From positions 186,001-250,000 of the forward strand of contig JBAJFG010000296.1 of the NCBI GenBank assembly GCA_037903475.1: DNA of 64,000 nucleotides, given 5' to 3'. Numbering within the stretch: the stretch's first letter is position 1; the number at the start of each line of letters is the position of its first letter. This document shows, piece by piece, positions 1-9,261 of this stretch. The notes under the pieces are model-generated. The model saw only the letters and a program-made list of their open reading frames with translations, had not been told where the DNA came from and searched no databases. A program made the translations under genes and the position numbers. Source of the stretch: Ancylostoma caninum. Lineage: Eukaryota > Nematoda > Chromadorea > Rhabditida > Ancylostomatidae.

Positions 1-1217
1 GGGAGGATGACAGCAACTGGGAGGAGATGCTGCTAGCGTTTCTACTCCACGTATTAGGCTGCTCGTGCTGCGTTTCTAACGCACATTTATTCGATATAGG
101 GTGTCACTCAATGGTCGGCCTGCTAAAGATAATTATGAAGGGAAGGTAGATCTTTTCGCTTGGCACGGGTCATCCTACAGGACTGCCCCCAAGTTGCCAC
201 AGATTGGCTCACGTCTAACATTATGAGTGATTACGAGTCTAGTTACATAATCACTGGTTGTGCGTCTACACTCGACATTTCCAATGACAGCAATTTTTGG
301 AATCGATTATATATTCAGGTACAGTCTATACACTAAGTATGCCTTTTTCTGCACTCAACAGCAAGGCGGGAAACAAATAGGATGTCCGGATTATTCGCAA
401 CCAATTATTTTCTAAATTACTCCCCGTTTGTTTATCGTTTGCAAGCAAACAACACAATCTCATTTCAATGAACGTCCTACAGCAGACAAATTGTCCCTAC
501 GCAGTAGCACGATCAAGTAAATAAACACGTGATACGCACGCACACACTCCCGGAATCAGCAGCGAGAAGATGCAAAACATAAAAACGCGTCACAGATAGG
601 ACTGTCCGCTCCTATTGCACATTTAGCTTGTCATGAAATAGCACAGAGCAATTTATATGCGAAAGTACTTTACTTGCTAGGTGAACATTCTCCATTTCAC
701 ACCAGGTGCGCTTCTGTGTGTGCAGTTGGCATAATTGCACAACACAGTAAGGCACCCTGATGTTTGTTTACCGTGACACCCATAAATGATGGCCAGCATC
801 GTTACATCTGACCCTTGGTCTGTGCGGATTGATTCTCGAATCTTTGCAGTATCGATTGCTTCAAATGTAAATGGAAATTTGGAAAAAAAAAACGAAAATG
901 AATTTGATGTCTGGAGGGAACGAACGGCCTGAAAGCCCTCAAATCAGAACTTTATGCAAGGTACATGTACGAATGTAGGAATAATTTGGCATTTGCGAAT
1001 TAAACAGAGCAATTGATATGAGATATTTCTAAATTTTTCTCTAGTATTTACCGAGTTCTTTTGCTTATAAGGTTTTTTTTTGTTCAAATTTACCTTAAAA
1101 GGCAAAGCCAGAACTAATTCTCAGGTTTCATCTTCACATTCATTTTAATATGATGAATGATGAAAAAAAAAAACAAAAATGGGAAACAAGACAAAAATCT
1201 TCCCGAAATGTTCACCA
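1..1217. other. Unassigned sequence downstream of a - strand gene
   Basis: I see no gene, RNA or repeat here. The sequence is moderately AT-rich with short A and T runs. It lies 3' of the - strand terminal exon that ends at 1218, so part may be that gene's 3' UTR and downstream spacer. Confidence 0.5.
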
Positions 1218-1349
1218 TCACAGAAAATCCTGGGCAATCCCCCATACTTTGGCCAACATTTCATACGCTACCGATGATCCGCGAATGAACACATCAGTAG
1301 TTTCCACGAGGCAGTAAATGGGTTGAAATCCTGGCTTCCGGAGGTCCTC
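1218..1349 (-). CDS. Terminal exon of an unidentified gene
   Basis: On the - strand a TTTTATTAG acceptor is followed by 43 codons and a TGA. The peptide starts EDLRKPGFQPIYCLVETTDV and ends VWGIAQDFL. It has no low-complexity bias and codon use looks coding. The phase is 0. It joins in frame to a good donor (CTGAAG followed by gtgcgt) at 1597, across a 247-bp intron, giving FGQYFWLK then EDLRKPGF. I do not recognise the family. Upstream exons would lie at higher coordinates. Confidence is in the exon, not in any function. Confidence 0.5.
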   Translation of the reverse strand, partial: EDLRKPGFQPIYCLVETTDVFIRGSSVAYEMLAKVWGIAQDFL

Positions 1350-1596
1350 CTAATAAAATGAAACTTTGAGACTCCCTTCCAGTAAGGGAAGCGACTATTC
1401 AGCAATGTAGTTTACAGCGTACCTACCAACAGGACCAAGTTTGAGGAAGAAAACCTTTTTTCATAGTCAGCCACTGCAATTTTGCTACTTAAATAAGACC
1501 ATACAAAAGACAGACAAAATGCAGTGCATGCAGCGTTGCAAATGCGCAAAGGGCTCAATCAGCTGAAAACCCCAGCTCTCTAGGGTAGTCACGCAC

Positions 1597-1818
1597 CTTC
1601 AGCCAGAAATATTGGCCAAACAGCTGGTGATCCACAAGAGAAATATTATTTAGGGATCCGTGGTGAAACCAGAAAACGTCGGAAAAGCCATAAGCCGAGA
1701 AAAAAATGTGACGAACGAGTCTGCGAGCCCATTTGCAGCAAAAAAGTACGCCCAGCGCATCGATCGCCGGGCGTCGCAATCGATTGCCGTCACATTCTGG
1801 TCCTGTTACGAACTTCAA
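1597..1818 (-). CDS. Candidate preceding exon of the gene ending at 1218
   Basis: An open frame on the - strand ends at a strong splice donor (AAG followed by gtgcgt) in the same phase as the terminal exon at 1218-1349. The translation includes SLVDHQLFGQYFWLK. The 5' limit is uncertain: a CACCAG acceptor-like site near 1624 would make the exon only 27 bp, while the frame stays open to an ATG at 1818. No family is recognised. Confidence 0.3.
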
Positions 1819-3283
1819 CGTTATGTGGATTTATTCCCAAGTGGCAGAGAGACGCAGACACACATCAACTGGGTACAGTAATTGCGAAGCGCAGAACCGA
1901 GAAAAAGGCGAAACGTAGCAGTCGCAGAACTCGTTATCGACTGACAAACGGAAGAGAGAGACGAGTCGTCTTTGTGTGTGTGGTGTGTGTGCATATACGT
2001 GGGTTTCTGTGTTTCGTACGTGGATCGATAGCCTTGGATAAGAGCCAAGCCGTTCCCACGTCTACGTGCGGAGCAAATACAGATGAGCGACAACGTCGAA
2101 GTTTGAACTGGCCAGCAGCATGCTAGTGTGTGCATGCACAGCTGAGTGCAAGCGAACTGTGCCAGTATGTGTCGTCGTTGTCGCGCCGGATGCATATCGA
2201 TCCGGGAACTGCGTCTGCGCAACCTTCAAACAACACATTTGCCGTAGCTCACGTCTAAGACGTGGCCTAGTCTGCAAATGCGGCCCTCTACTGGAACCAT
2301 ATCGATTTTTCATCACAAGGGTCGTGATTACGACGTTTCTACGAATTTGCACGAGAACAATTGCACAGATCGTCCTATCAAATCAAAAGTGAGAAAAAAA
2401 GCGATGGCGGAGAACAACTGGTTTCCCATAAAACCAAAACTATATTCGAGGAAAGTACTGTAAAGTGAGGTAGTATTGTGGGTTTCGATATACAAGCCAT
2501 GTGTTATGAAAAGAAACACCTTTTCTGCTTTATGAGTGCACATGTTTCCCACTTTAAATTTTACGATTTCTACCAATGCAAGCTATGTATCAAAGTTATT
2601 CATGGGTAGTAGTGGGGGCGCGAAACTGCCCCGCTCCCTTTCTCCCGGACAAACTTTGCCTCTGAGGAGAAGTCATACATCCTAACTTTTCTCCGAGATA
2701 GCAATTCTTCTAACAAGAGCTTGTATTATGTTTATTTACTTTTCCTTGTTCAATTGTAGCCCATCATACTCTTTGCAGAACAACCTAAGGATAAGGACAA
2801 TAAAGTTCTCAAAAAAAAATTGCATTTTAATCCATCATAATGAGCAGTCACAGTCAATGTCCACAAATTTTTAATAGTAAAAATATACAAAAATAGCCAT
2901 GTACGGGAAGGTTACTCTACGTTTCCTTACGAGAAAAAACAGAAATCTTCTCCAATTCGATCGGTTAAACACTTCTAGAAATCACAGGAAAAGTTTCTCC
3001 ATTCCAAGAAAAAAATACTCTGAACAAAGGACTCTGTAATATAGATATTCATTTTCAAAACCCACTAGACTTCAGTGTTTGTATCCGAAACTGCAATTTC
3101 TCCGCTGAACAACAACCAATCAAGCCACATGATAGCTGGAAACACGGCCAAAATTTAACTCAAAGGTTTGTTCTACCAAGAATATATCCACAACAACTAA
3201 ACTAAGTCCAGTTAGACTTACCCTAAGCTATAAAGAGCTATTCTGGTTCCGATAGGTAGAAAGGAAGAAAATCTGCCAGACAT
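1819..3283. other. Unassigned intergenic sequence
   Basis: No coherent exon or inverted repeat is visible. A short GT-rich stretch lies near 1970-1992. Short open frames on both strands overlap each other and lack splice logic or family motifs. This may hold 5' exons or the promoter of the - strand gene to the left, but I cannot show it. Confidence 0.4.
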
Positions 3284-3441
3284 ATAGGAAACTCCAAATG
3301 TACGCGGACAAGGGTCGGGACCGCGGCGCGGTTCTCTTGGGCAGAGACGCAGGCGCTCAGCATGCATAGCGCCCGTGTCTCTGCCCGAAAGGGCCGCTCC
3401 GCGGTCTCTACCGTTGTCTGCGTACATTTGGAGTTCTCTGT
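3284..3441. mobile_element. GC-rich palindromic MITE, copy 1
   Basis: About 158 bp. The ends are inverted: AACTCCAAATGTACGCGGAC on the left mirrors the right end, which closes with TTTGGAGTTCTCTGT. The interior is also self-complementary (GACCGCGGCGCGG facing CCGCTCCGCGGTC, GGGCAGAGAC facing GTCTCTGCCC), so the whole element folds into one hairpin. Near-identical copies lie at 5266-5423 and 6155-6312, with diverged ones at 35258-35437 and 39476-39655. No coding capacity. Confidence 0.8.
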
Positions 3442-3883
3442 ATCTTGCATACTGAATCTCGAACACCAAATCTAATCATAATGAACTTAGGAAATCACCC
3501 CCTTATTGCGCATTGAATATCATAGTTTTTTTTTCTTATTTTCTAAGGAATCCCTCTAACTCTCGTCTTCACTAAAATGAACAGTGCAAAACGTCATAGC
3601 TGCGATGTATGAGATTTCAAATGTAGAAACTGAAAAGGGAAACTTCTGTTCTGCAATAAATCCGCTCTGTTTATGCTAGTGGCGCAGAAGGTTGATTTCG
3701 GGTAGGATTTGGATTTGTCGGCCGTGATGTGCTCCAAAGAAGTTGATACTTTCAGAAAAGAGGGAAATCGCTGAGGAAGAGTTTTGTTGTGAATCGCAGG
3801 GGTAACAAATGATAGTTAGGTGTGGTGAGCACCCGATAAGGACAACAATAGTGCACGATCGAAGCAGGAGGCGACGACTGAGA
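3442..3883. other. Unassigned spacer
   Basis: Nothing supportable. The - strand open frame crossing this region and the CA repeat encodes mainly a V-C-V-C run produced by the dinucleotide repeat. Confidence 0.4.
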
Positions 3884-3927
3884 ACACACACACACACACA
3901 CTCACACACACACACACACACACACAC
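3884..3927. repeat. CA dinucleotide microsatellite
   Basis: About 44 bp of CA repeated, interrupted once by CT at about 3901-3902. Confidence 0.95.
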
Positions 3928-4130
3928 GAACAACGACGACGACGCAGTAGGGGAGCGGTAGGTGGCGAAGGAAATCGATGCCGGCCGCACCTGACTAGCT
4001 GGGCGAAAGTCGCTCCGACGAACGAGAACGTCGACGACGACGCCGCGAACTGGGGCACAGCTGCACACCCGCCCGCCGCCGCAGCCGCCGTCGTCGCATC
4101 GACCCCGGCGTCAGTGATAGACGTCCCAAA
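3928..4130. promoter_or_regulatory. GC/CpG-rich block, possible promoter
   Basis: Strong shift to GC with many CpG dinucleotides and GACGACGACG and GCCGCCGCAGCC runs, against an AT-rich background. Similar blocks occur at 47690-48110, 59150-59390 and 63770-64000. Promoter function is inferred from composition only; no adjoining gene start is identified. Confidence 0.25.
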
Positions 4131-4808
4131 TCCCCGTCATCTAGCACATCTGAACGCTCTCAATACTTTGTATAATAAAATTTTAAAATCGCACACGGAG
4201 TAGAGCGTGAACGCAAGCGAGCAGAGTGGGAATCGATCGATGCGCGGACCGACGCTGAGCGCAGTCGATGTGTGACGTCACCGTCAGCGCCTTCGATGGA
4301 TGACCTTTCAGTGTGTTTTGGCACGCAGAATTATCGTCACGAGCGAGTACTATTGATTTGTGGAATTTCTTTTGAATGCGTTGACGATGCAGCGTGAGCG
4401 TATATATGCGTTGCGCACGAGATTTCTTAATTGCTTTTGTAATGACAATTGTCTCAAACTTGAACGTAGGACCCTTTTGTTTGACGATACAATTGGCAAG
4501 GTTTGTTTGGCGATAGAAATGGCAAGCTTTGCATAGTGATACACTTGACGAGTTTTTTTTTTTTTGCGGAATTTCTTGTTTGGCAATACATTTGACGGGC
4601 TTCGTTTGCCTAGGTAGCTGGCAAGCTCGTCTGCAAGGTTGCCAAACAAACCTCGCCAAATGTATCGCCAATGAACATCAGAGTAGGAATCGTGTTTTGC
4701 ATGAGATTGAAAGATGCAAATTCCACGATTGAGACATACAGCCCTCTAAAAAATCCTTGCCTCACGCTTCATCACCCGTCAGCTGAGCCATTACATCACA
4801 CCACGTAA
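4131..4808. other. Unassigned sequence
   Basis: Open frames here (up to 162 codons on the - strand) are lysine/serine-rich, overlap in several frames and show no family motif. Imperfect repeats of a TTTGGCGATA-like phrase occur between about 4480 and 4670. Confidence 0.4.
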
Positions 4809-5038
4809 GATAATGCGGGTAAAATGGAGTTGGGGGGGGCCACTTGGTATAAGTCGATAAAATGACCTGTCCTGCACGTTCAGACTTGTTAGCTGACATG
4901 TCCAGAACGCTCTGACTTGTTAGCTCTCCTAATGTACAGTAGTTACCTGTGATGCAAACAAGTCAGAACGTGTAGGACAGGTCATATCATCGACTTATAC
5001 CGAGTGGCCCCCCCTAACTCCAGTTTACCCGATAATGC
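4809..5038. mobile_element. MITE with 8-bp target duplication
   Basis: The element is 4817-5030 (214 bp). It is flanked by perfect direct repeats GATAATGC at 4809-4816 and 5031-5038. The two ends are about 77-bp inverted repeats, starting GGGTAAAATGGAGTTGGGG on the left and ending CCCCTAACTCCAGTTTACCC on the right, with a few mismatches. An 8-bp duplication is typical of hAT-superfamily elements, but the GGG terminus is not the usual hAT end, so the superfamily is uncertain. No coding capacity. Confidence 0.9.
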
Positions 5039-5039
5039 G

Positions 5040-5484
5040 TATAGTGGAGTCGTTTTGACAGCGCATTTCCTGGAAATGGAACACGCAGTGCTGTCGGTCA
5101 AACAGTTGACCCACGATCGATCCGGCTTCTTTGTCGAGTCTTATCGTCTGTTTCTCCAGTTCTAGGAACTATGAATAAACAGTACAAGAGGAAACAAGCC
5201 ATAAAACTCTTCAAAGATGCCAGATCCATCATGGGTCAAATGTTTTACCGACTGCGCTGCATGCTACAGAGAACTCCAAACGGACGCAGTCAAGAGTCAG
5301 GACCGCGGCGCGGCTCTCTTGGGCAGAGTCACGGGAGCTCAGCATAGTGTGCGCCTGCGTCTCTGCCCATGAGAGCTGCGCCGCGATCTCGACTCTTGTC
5401 TACGTACGTTTGGAGTTTTCTGTATGTACATTGCCAGGAGGGCCGCTGTCGCGGGAAATGCACTGTCAAAACGACTCCACTATA
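5040..5484. mobile_element. TA-flanked TIR element carrying a nested MITE
   Basis: The inverted ends are TAGTGGAGTCGTTTTGACAG (left) and its complement (right, ending ACGACTCCACTA), each bordered by TA (5040-5041, 5483-5484). A TA target duplication fits Tc1/mariner-type integration. The body is interrupted at 5266-5423 by a copy of the GC-rich palindromic MITE, so this is the older insertion. It begins 10 bp from the end of the neighbouring 8-bp-duplication MITE. No transposase is visible. Confidence 0.85.
5266..5423. mobile_element. GC-rich palindromic MITE, copy 2 (nested)
   Basis: Inverted ends ACAGAGAACTCCAAACGGAC and a right end closing TTTGGAGTTTTCTGT. The same internal palindrome as the copy at 3284 is present. 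It lies wholly inside the TA-flanked element 5040-5484, which it must have entered after that element landed. Confidence 0.85.
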
Positions 5485-5589
5485 GGTTATGCGGCGCGGC
5501 TCGGCGGACGGGCGGTGCAGCGTCAGGCAAGGATTTTTGGAAAGGACTGTACGTGGCCCTGGAAAACAGTAATTAATAGTTTTTTTACT

Positions 5590-6100
5590 AGCAAAGGTCA
5601 AATCCATGCAAAACTCATGCATACCCATGCAGAACCCATGCGTCTTCAAAATCCGATGCAAGTGCGATACAGAACCCACGAAAAAGCCACGATTTTCTCA
5701 GTCGCTTGCATGGGTTCCGCATCGGTATGCATCGGTTTTGCAGGGTTTTAATCATTGCTGGTATAGAACCATTGATTAAAAAGTTGCACGAGCACGCATG
5801 TCCTAACAATGTTATTTACATCTTTTAACCTCATGCAAAACACTGTTCTCAAGTTTCCTGGGTGATTTTTAAAAAACCGTGTTTTGCATGGGGACGCATG
5901 TCTTAATTGTGGCATCTGCATCTTTTAATCTCATGCAAAACACGGTTTTTAAGTTTCCTGAGAATAGTCAAAGCCATGCAAAACCCATGCATACCAGTGT
6001 AAATCCCATGCAGAGCCTAGGCTTCTCCAAATCCGGTGCAAAACCCACAGAAAACCCCACGATTTCCTCAATCCCATGCACGATGCAAAACAGTTTCTAT
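5590..6100. repeat. Duplicated ATGCAAAAC-rich repeat
   Basis: Two direct copies of a block rich in CATGCAAAACCCATGCAT-type phrases lie at about 5600-5720 and 5965-6095. Between them is a second duplicated block (about 5790-5863 and 5892-5961) sharing CATCTTTTAA, CTCATGCAAAACAC and AAGTTTCCTG. The reversed phrase GTTTTGCATGGG is also present, giving local inverted symmetry. Possibly a decayed compound element; no coding content. Confidence 0.65.
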
Positions 6101-6154
6101 GTCTCCTCACAAGGGAGTTGCACAAACCTAAGCTGCGCTTTCGAAACGCGATAT

Positions 6155-6312
6155 ACAGAGAACTCCAAACGGACGCAGTCAAGAGTCAGGACCGCGGCGC
6201 GGCTCTCTTGGGCAGAGTCACGGGAGCTCAGCATAGTGTGCACCTGCGTCTCTACCCAGGAGAGCCGCGCCGCGATCTCGACTCTTGTCCACGTACGTTT
6301 GGAGTTCCCTAT
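6155..6312. mobile_element. GC-rich palindromic MITE, copy 3
   Basis: Left end ACAGAGAACTCCAAACGGAC; the right end closes TTTGGAGTTCCCTATAT. The interior closely matches the copy at 5266-5423. The sequence just left of it (about 6110-6150, AAGCTGCGCTTTCGAAACG) recurs inverted near 15495-15535. Confidence 0.8.
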
Positions 6313-7084
6313 ATATTGTTGGATGCCTTGCCCTAAACGATGTTACGAATTACACTATTTTTTTGCTAAACTAGTGGCCCCGTAAGCCACGTTATTGTGC
6401 TACTTTCCGTAGTGTGACAGTATTGACCCATTGTGGTTTTTCGTGCGCGCCAACAGGTTGTGTGATATTCACACCCTCAACTCGAGCTACACTATCTCAC
6501 AACTGTATATGTATATCTACATATAATATATCTACATATAACATTATTCAGTCGAAAAAGAGCACATAGCGTAGCGAATGAGAGAAGAGAACTCACAGAA
6601 TCAATTTGTTTTGTTGTTTCTATCTCTGTCTTTCGCGAGCAGCGAGCATACCAAGGACAGCGTGAAATACAGAACACAACTGCTTTTGTATTGTACAAAC
6701 CACTCGGTCAATAACTCAGTAAGCCAATCATACAAACACACCCTCAGCATCACCACTGTATGTGACTATCCCATCCTTCTAGTTCAAACCAAACTCATTC
6801 TAAAAACTTTATACTTTCCCAAAGTTTTGAACAAAAACTGAAAACAAATTATTGTGAAAAGAGAATAAGCATCCCGATCGCTTATTTCCACCAATCTTCT
6901 TCGTCATTACTCACCGATATTCACCGACACGACGTGGCTCATTTATACTAAACCAAAAAAGTTCTAAGTGATGATTAAGAAGGTGATCAATACTCAAATC
7001 CACGTGGCCTAGGGAAGGGAGATGATCAACAGGGTTGATGGTATAAATGAGTAGGAGCATAAGTTATTGGTTATTTTTCGCTTA
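6313..7084. other. Unassigned sequence
   Basis: No gene is recognised. A short AT-rich stretch of repeated ATATCTACATATAA lies at about 6510-6545. Confidence 0.4.
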
Positions 7085-8210
7085 AGCTCAGGAAACGAAG
7101 ATGCTTCATGAGATTGGTGGGATACTTGGGGAGGCGATCCACGGTGTTGGCGGAATACATGGGATGGGTGCGTAAATTATTGCTTAGGCTTTTGCCTGAG
7201 CTTCTGGAACGGAATGTAATCCACTGGTTGGGGGATACATGAGGTGGGTGCGCAAGTTATTTTCTAGACTTTTGTCTGAGTTTCTAGTAAGGGAGGTTGT
7301 CCACAGAGTTGACGAGATACGGACTTTTGCCTGAGTTTCTAGTAGTGGAGGTGGTCCACGAGGTTGGCGAGAAACATTGGGTGGGTGCGCAATTTATTGT
7401 CCAGGCTTTTGTTTGAGTTTCTGGAAAGGGAGGTAATCCACGGGCTTGGAGGGATACATGAGGTGGGTGCGCAAGTTACTTTCTAGACTTTTGTCTGAGT
7501 TTCTTGGAAGGGAGGCAATCCACGGGGTTGGCGGGATACATGGGGTGGGTGCGTAAGTTATTTTGTAGACTTTTGCCTGAGTTTCTAGTAGTGGAGGTGG
7601 TCCACGGGGTTGGCGAGAAACATTGGGTGGGAGCGCAGATTATTTTCTAGACTTTTGCCTGAGTTTCTTGGAAGGGAGGCAATCCACGGGGTTGGCGGGG
7701 TACATGGGGTGGGTGCGTAAATTATTGTCTAGGCTTTTGCCTGAGTTTCTAGTAAGGGAGTTGGTCCACAGGGTTGACGAGATACATGAGGTGGGTGCGC
7801 AAGTTATTTTCTAGACTTTTGCCTGAGTTTCTTGGAAGGGAGGCAACCCACGGGGTTGGCGGGATACATGGGGTGGGTGCGTAAATTATTGTCTGGGCTT
7901 TTGCCTGAGTTTCTGGAAAGGGAGGTGGTCCACGGGGTTGGCGGGATACATGAGGTGGGTGCGCAATTTATTGTCCAGGCTTTTGTTTGAGTTTCTAGTA
8001 AGGGAGGTTTCTAGTAAGGGAGGTGGTCCACGGGGTTGGCGATAAACATTGGGTGGGTGCGCAAGTTACTGTCCAGGTTGATGCCTAAGCTTCTGGAAAG
8101 GGGGGTAATCTACGGGGTTGCTGAGATACATGAGGTGGGTGCGCAAGTTATTTTCTAGACTTTTGCCTGAGTTTCTTGGAAGGGAGGCAATCCATGGGGT
8201 TGGCGGGATA

Positions 8211-8754
8211 TAGGGTTATCAAAAAGTTTCCGGCCTAGAGTACTTCCAAAAGATCTACAGCGAGCAAATTTTGTTGTAGTAAAATACAGGTCCCTCGAAC
8301 ACTAATACACTTTTCATGGCTCGATTTGAATTTTTTCAAACCGTTCAAGGAGCTGCTTTCCTCATTTGACTCAGAGTATCTTTCAACAGCCGACTCTTTG
8401 ACGTTTTCGACATCCAGTCCCATCGTGCGAAGATGCTGTTTCAAATTTCCAGACAGAAAATAGTTGCTGGGTGCAAGTTCCAAACTATAGGACATGTGAT
8501 TCAGTAATTCGAATCCACGTTCTCGTGTGGCAGCAAGCGCAACTCTTAATCTGTGGACGGGTGCGCTGTCGAAAAGCATGTGAAACCCACTATGGTTAGG
8601 TTAGAAAAAAGGGCCATGATTATTGAATGAGTCAGCTTAAGAGCATGAAACTTGGCATGGTGGATTTAAAGATTTTAGGCTACATGATCGCACTCAAAGT
8701 TTTGAGAAAAAAGGGATGGAACAGGTTGAGGCCGGAAACTTTTTGATACCCCTA
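8211..8754 (-). mobile_element. Internally deleted mariner element inserted in array A
   Basis: 544 bp with inverted ends: left TAGGGTTATCAAAAAG then TTTCCGGCC, right the complement with one difference. TA lies at 8209-8210 and 8755-8756. The host repeat phrase GGGATACATGGGG is split exactly at its TA, proving insertion into an existing array. The - strand interior goes from a 5'-UTR-like region straight to the last third of a mariner transposase, so most of the transposase is deleted. Confidence 0.92.
8235..8579 (-). pseudogene. Mariner transposase C-terminal fragment
   Basis: 114 codons from ATG to stop, clearly the C-terminal third of a mariner transposase. FDSAPVHRLRVALAATRERG holds the second catalytic aspartate (residue 4 of the fragment). 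HMSYSLELAPSNYF matches the family's PPYSPDLAPSDYF region. The third catalytic residue, exactly 34 residues further on (D34D spacing), is Asn39 instead of Asp. NLKQHLRTMG and EKCISVRG are other family signatures. The N-terminal DNA-binding region and first catalytic Asp are missing, so no activity is expected. Confidence 0.9.
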
Positions 8755-8966
8755 TACATGGGGGGGTGCGTAAATTATTGTCTAGGCTTTCGCCTGAGTT
8801 TCTTGGAAGGGAGGCAATCCACAGGGGTTGGCGAGATACATGGGGTGGGTGCGTAGATTATTGTCTAGGCTTTTACCCGAGTTTCTAGTAAGGGAGGTGG
8901 TCCACGGGGTTGATGAGACACATTAGGTGGGTGCGCAAGTTATTGTCTAGGCTTTTGCGCGAGATA

Positions 8967-9261
8967 GTAACCCCGTGAGTTCCTTGGCTCAAAGTTTCAC
9001 CGCATTCTATCAGTGTTGGTATTAGAGTTCGAGTAGAGTGTCTGCAAACAAACCTAATTAAGCACTTCATTCAGTCTCAACACCTGTCTGAATACAACTA
9101 ATCCTTAGATTCTGAGAAACTCAAACTGAACAGTGGCAAACAGCTTGTCGAGGAGTCACAAAATGCCAAAATTGACTGATTGAAATTTTTGAAGACCACG
9201 ACCTTCTTTTTGTTGACGACCAATGAACACGTGTTGCCTTTTGCCTGAAGCCAACGCCGCT
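8967..9261. other. Unique spacer between arrays A and B
   Basis: About 295 bp of non-repeated sequence separates two unrelated tandem arrays. No gene seen. Confidence 0.5.

Larger units (their letters stand above)
7085..8966. repeat. Minisatellite array A (about 82-bp unit)
   Basis: Roughly 16 diverged copies of a unit of about 82 bp. Each holds, in order, TTTTGCCTGAGTTTCT, GGAAGGGAGG, TCCACGGGGTTGGCG, ATACATGGGGTGGGTGCG and AAATTATTGTCTAG. The array is split by a mariner remnant at 8211-8754 and resumes after it. Short open frames across it are by-products of the repeat. Nothing suggests a coding or CRISPR role: there are no unique spacers and the whole unit repeats. Confidence 0.9.

Noticed and set aside
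3676..4068. 130-codon - strand frame
   Set aside because: Its core is a V-C run created by the CA microsatellite, with GC-rich low-complexity sequence before it.
4183..4671. 162-codon - strand frame
   Set aside because: Lys/Ser-rich, overlapped by another long frame, with no motif, splice signal or conserved pattern.
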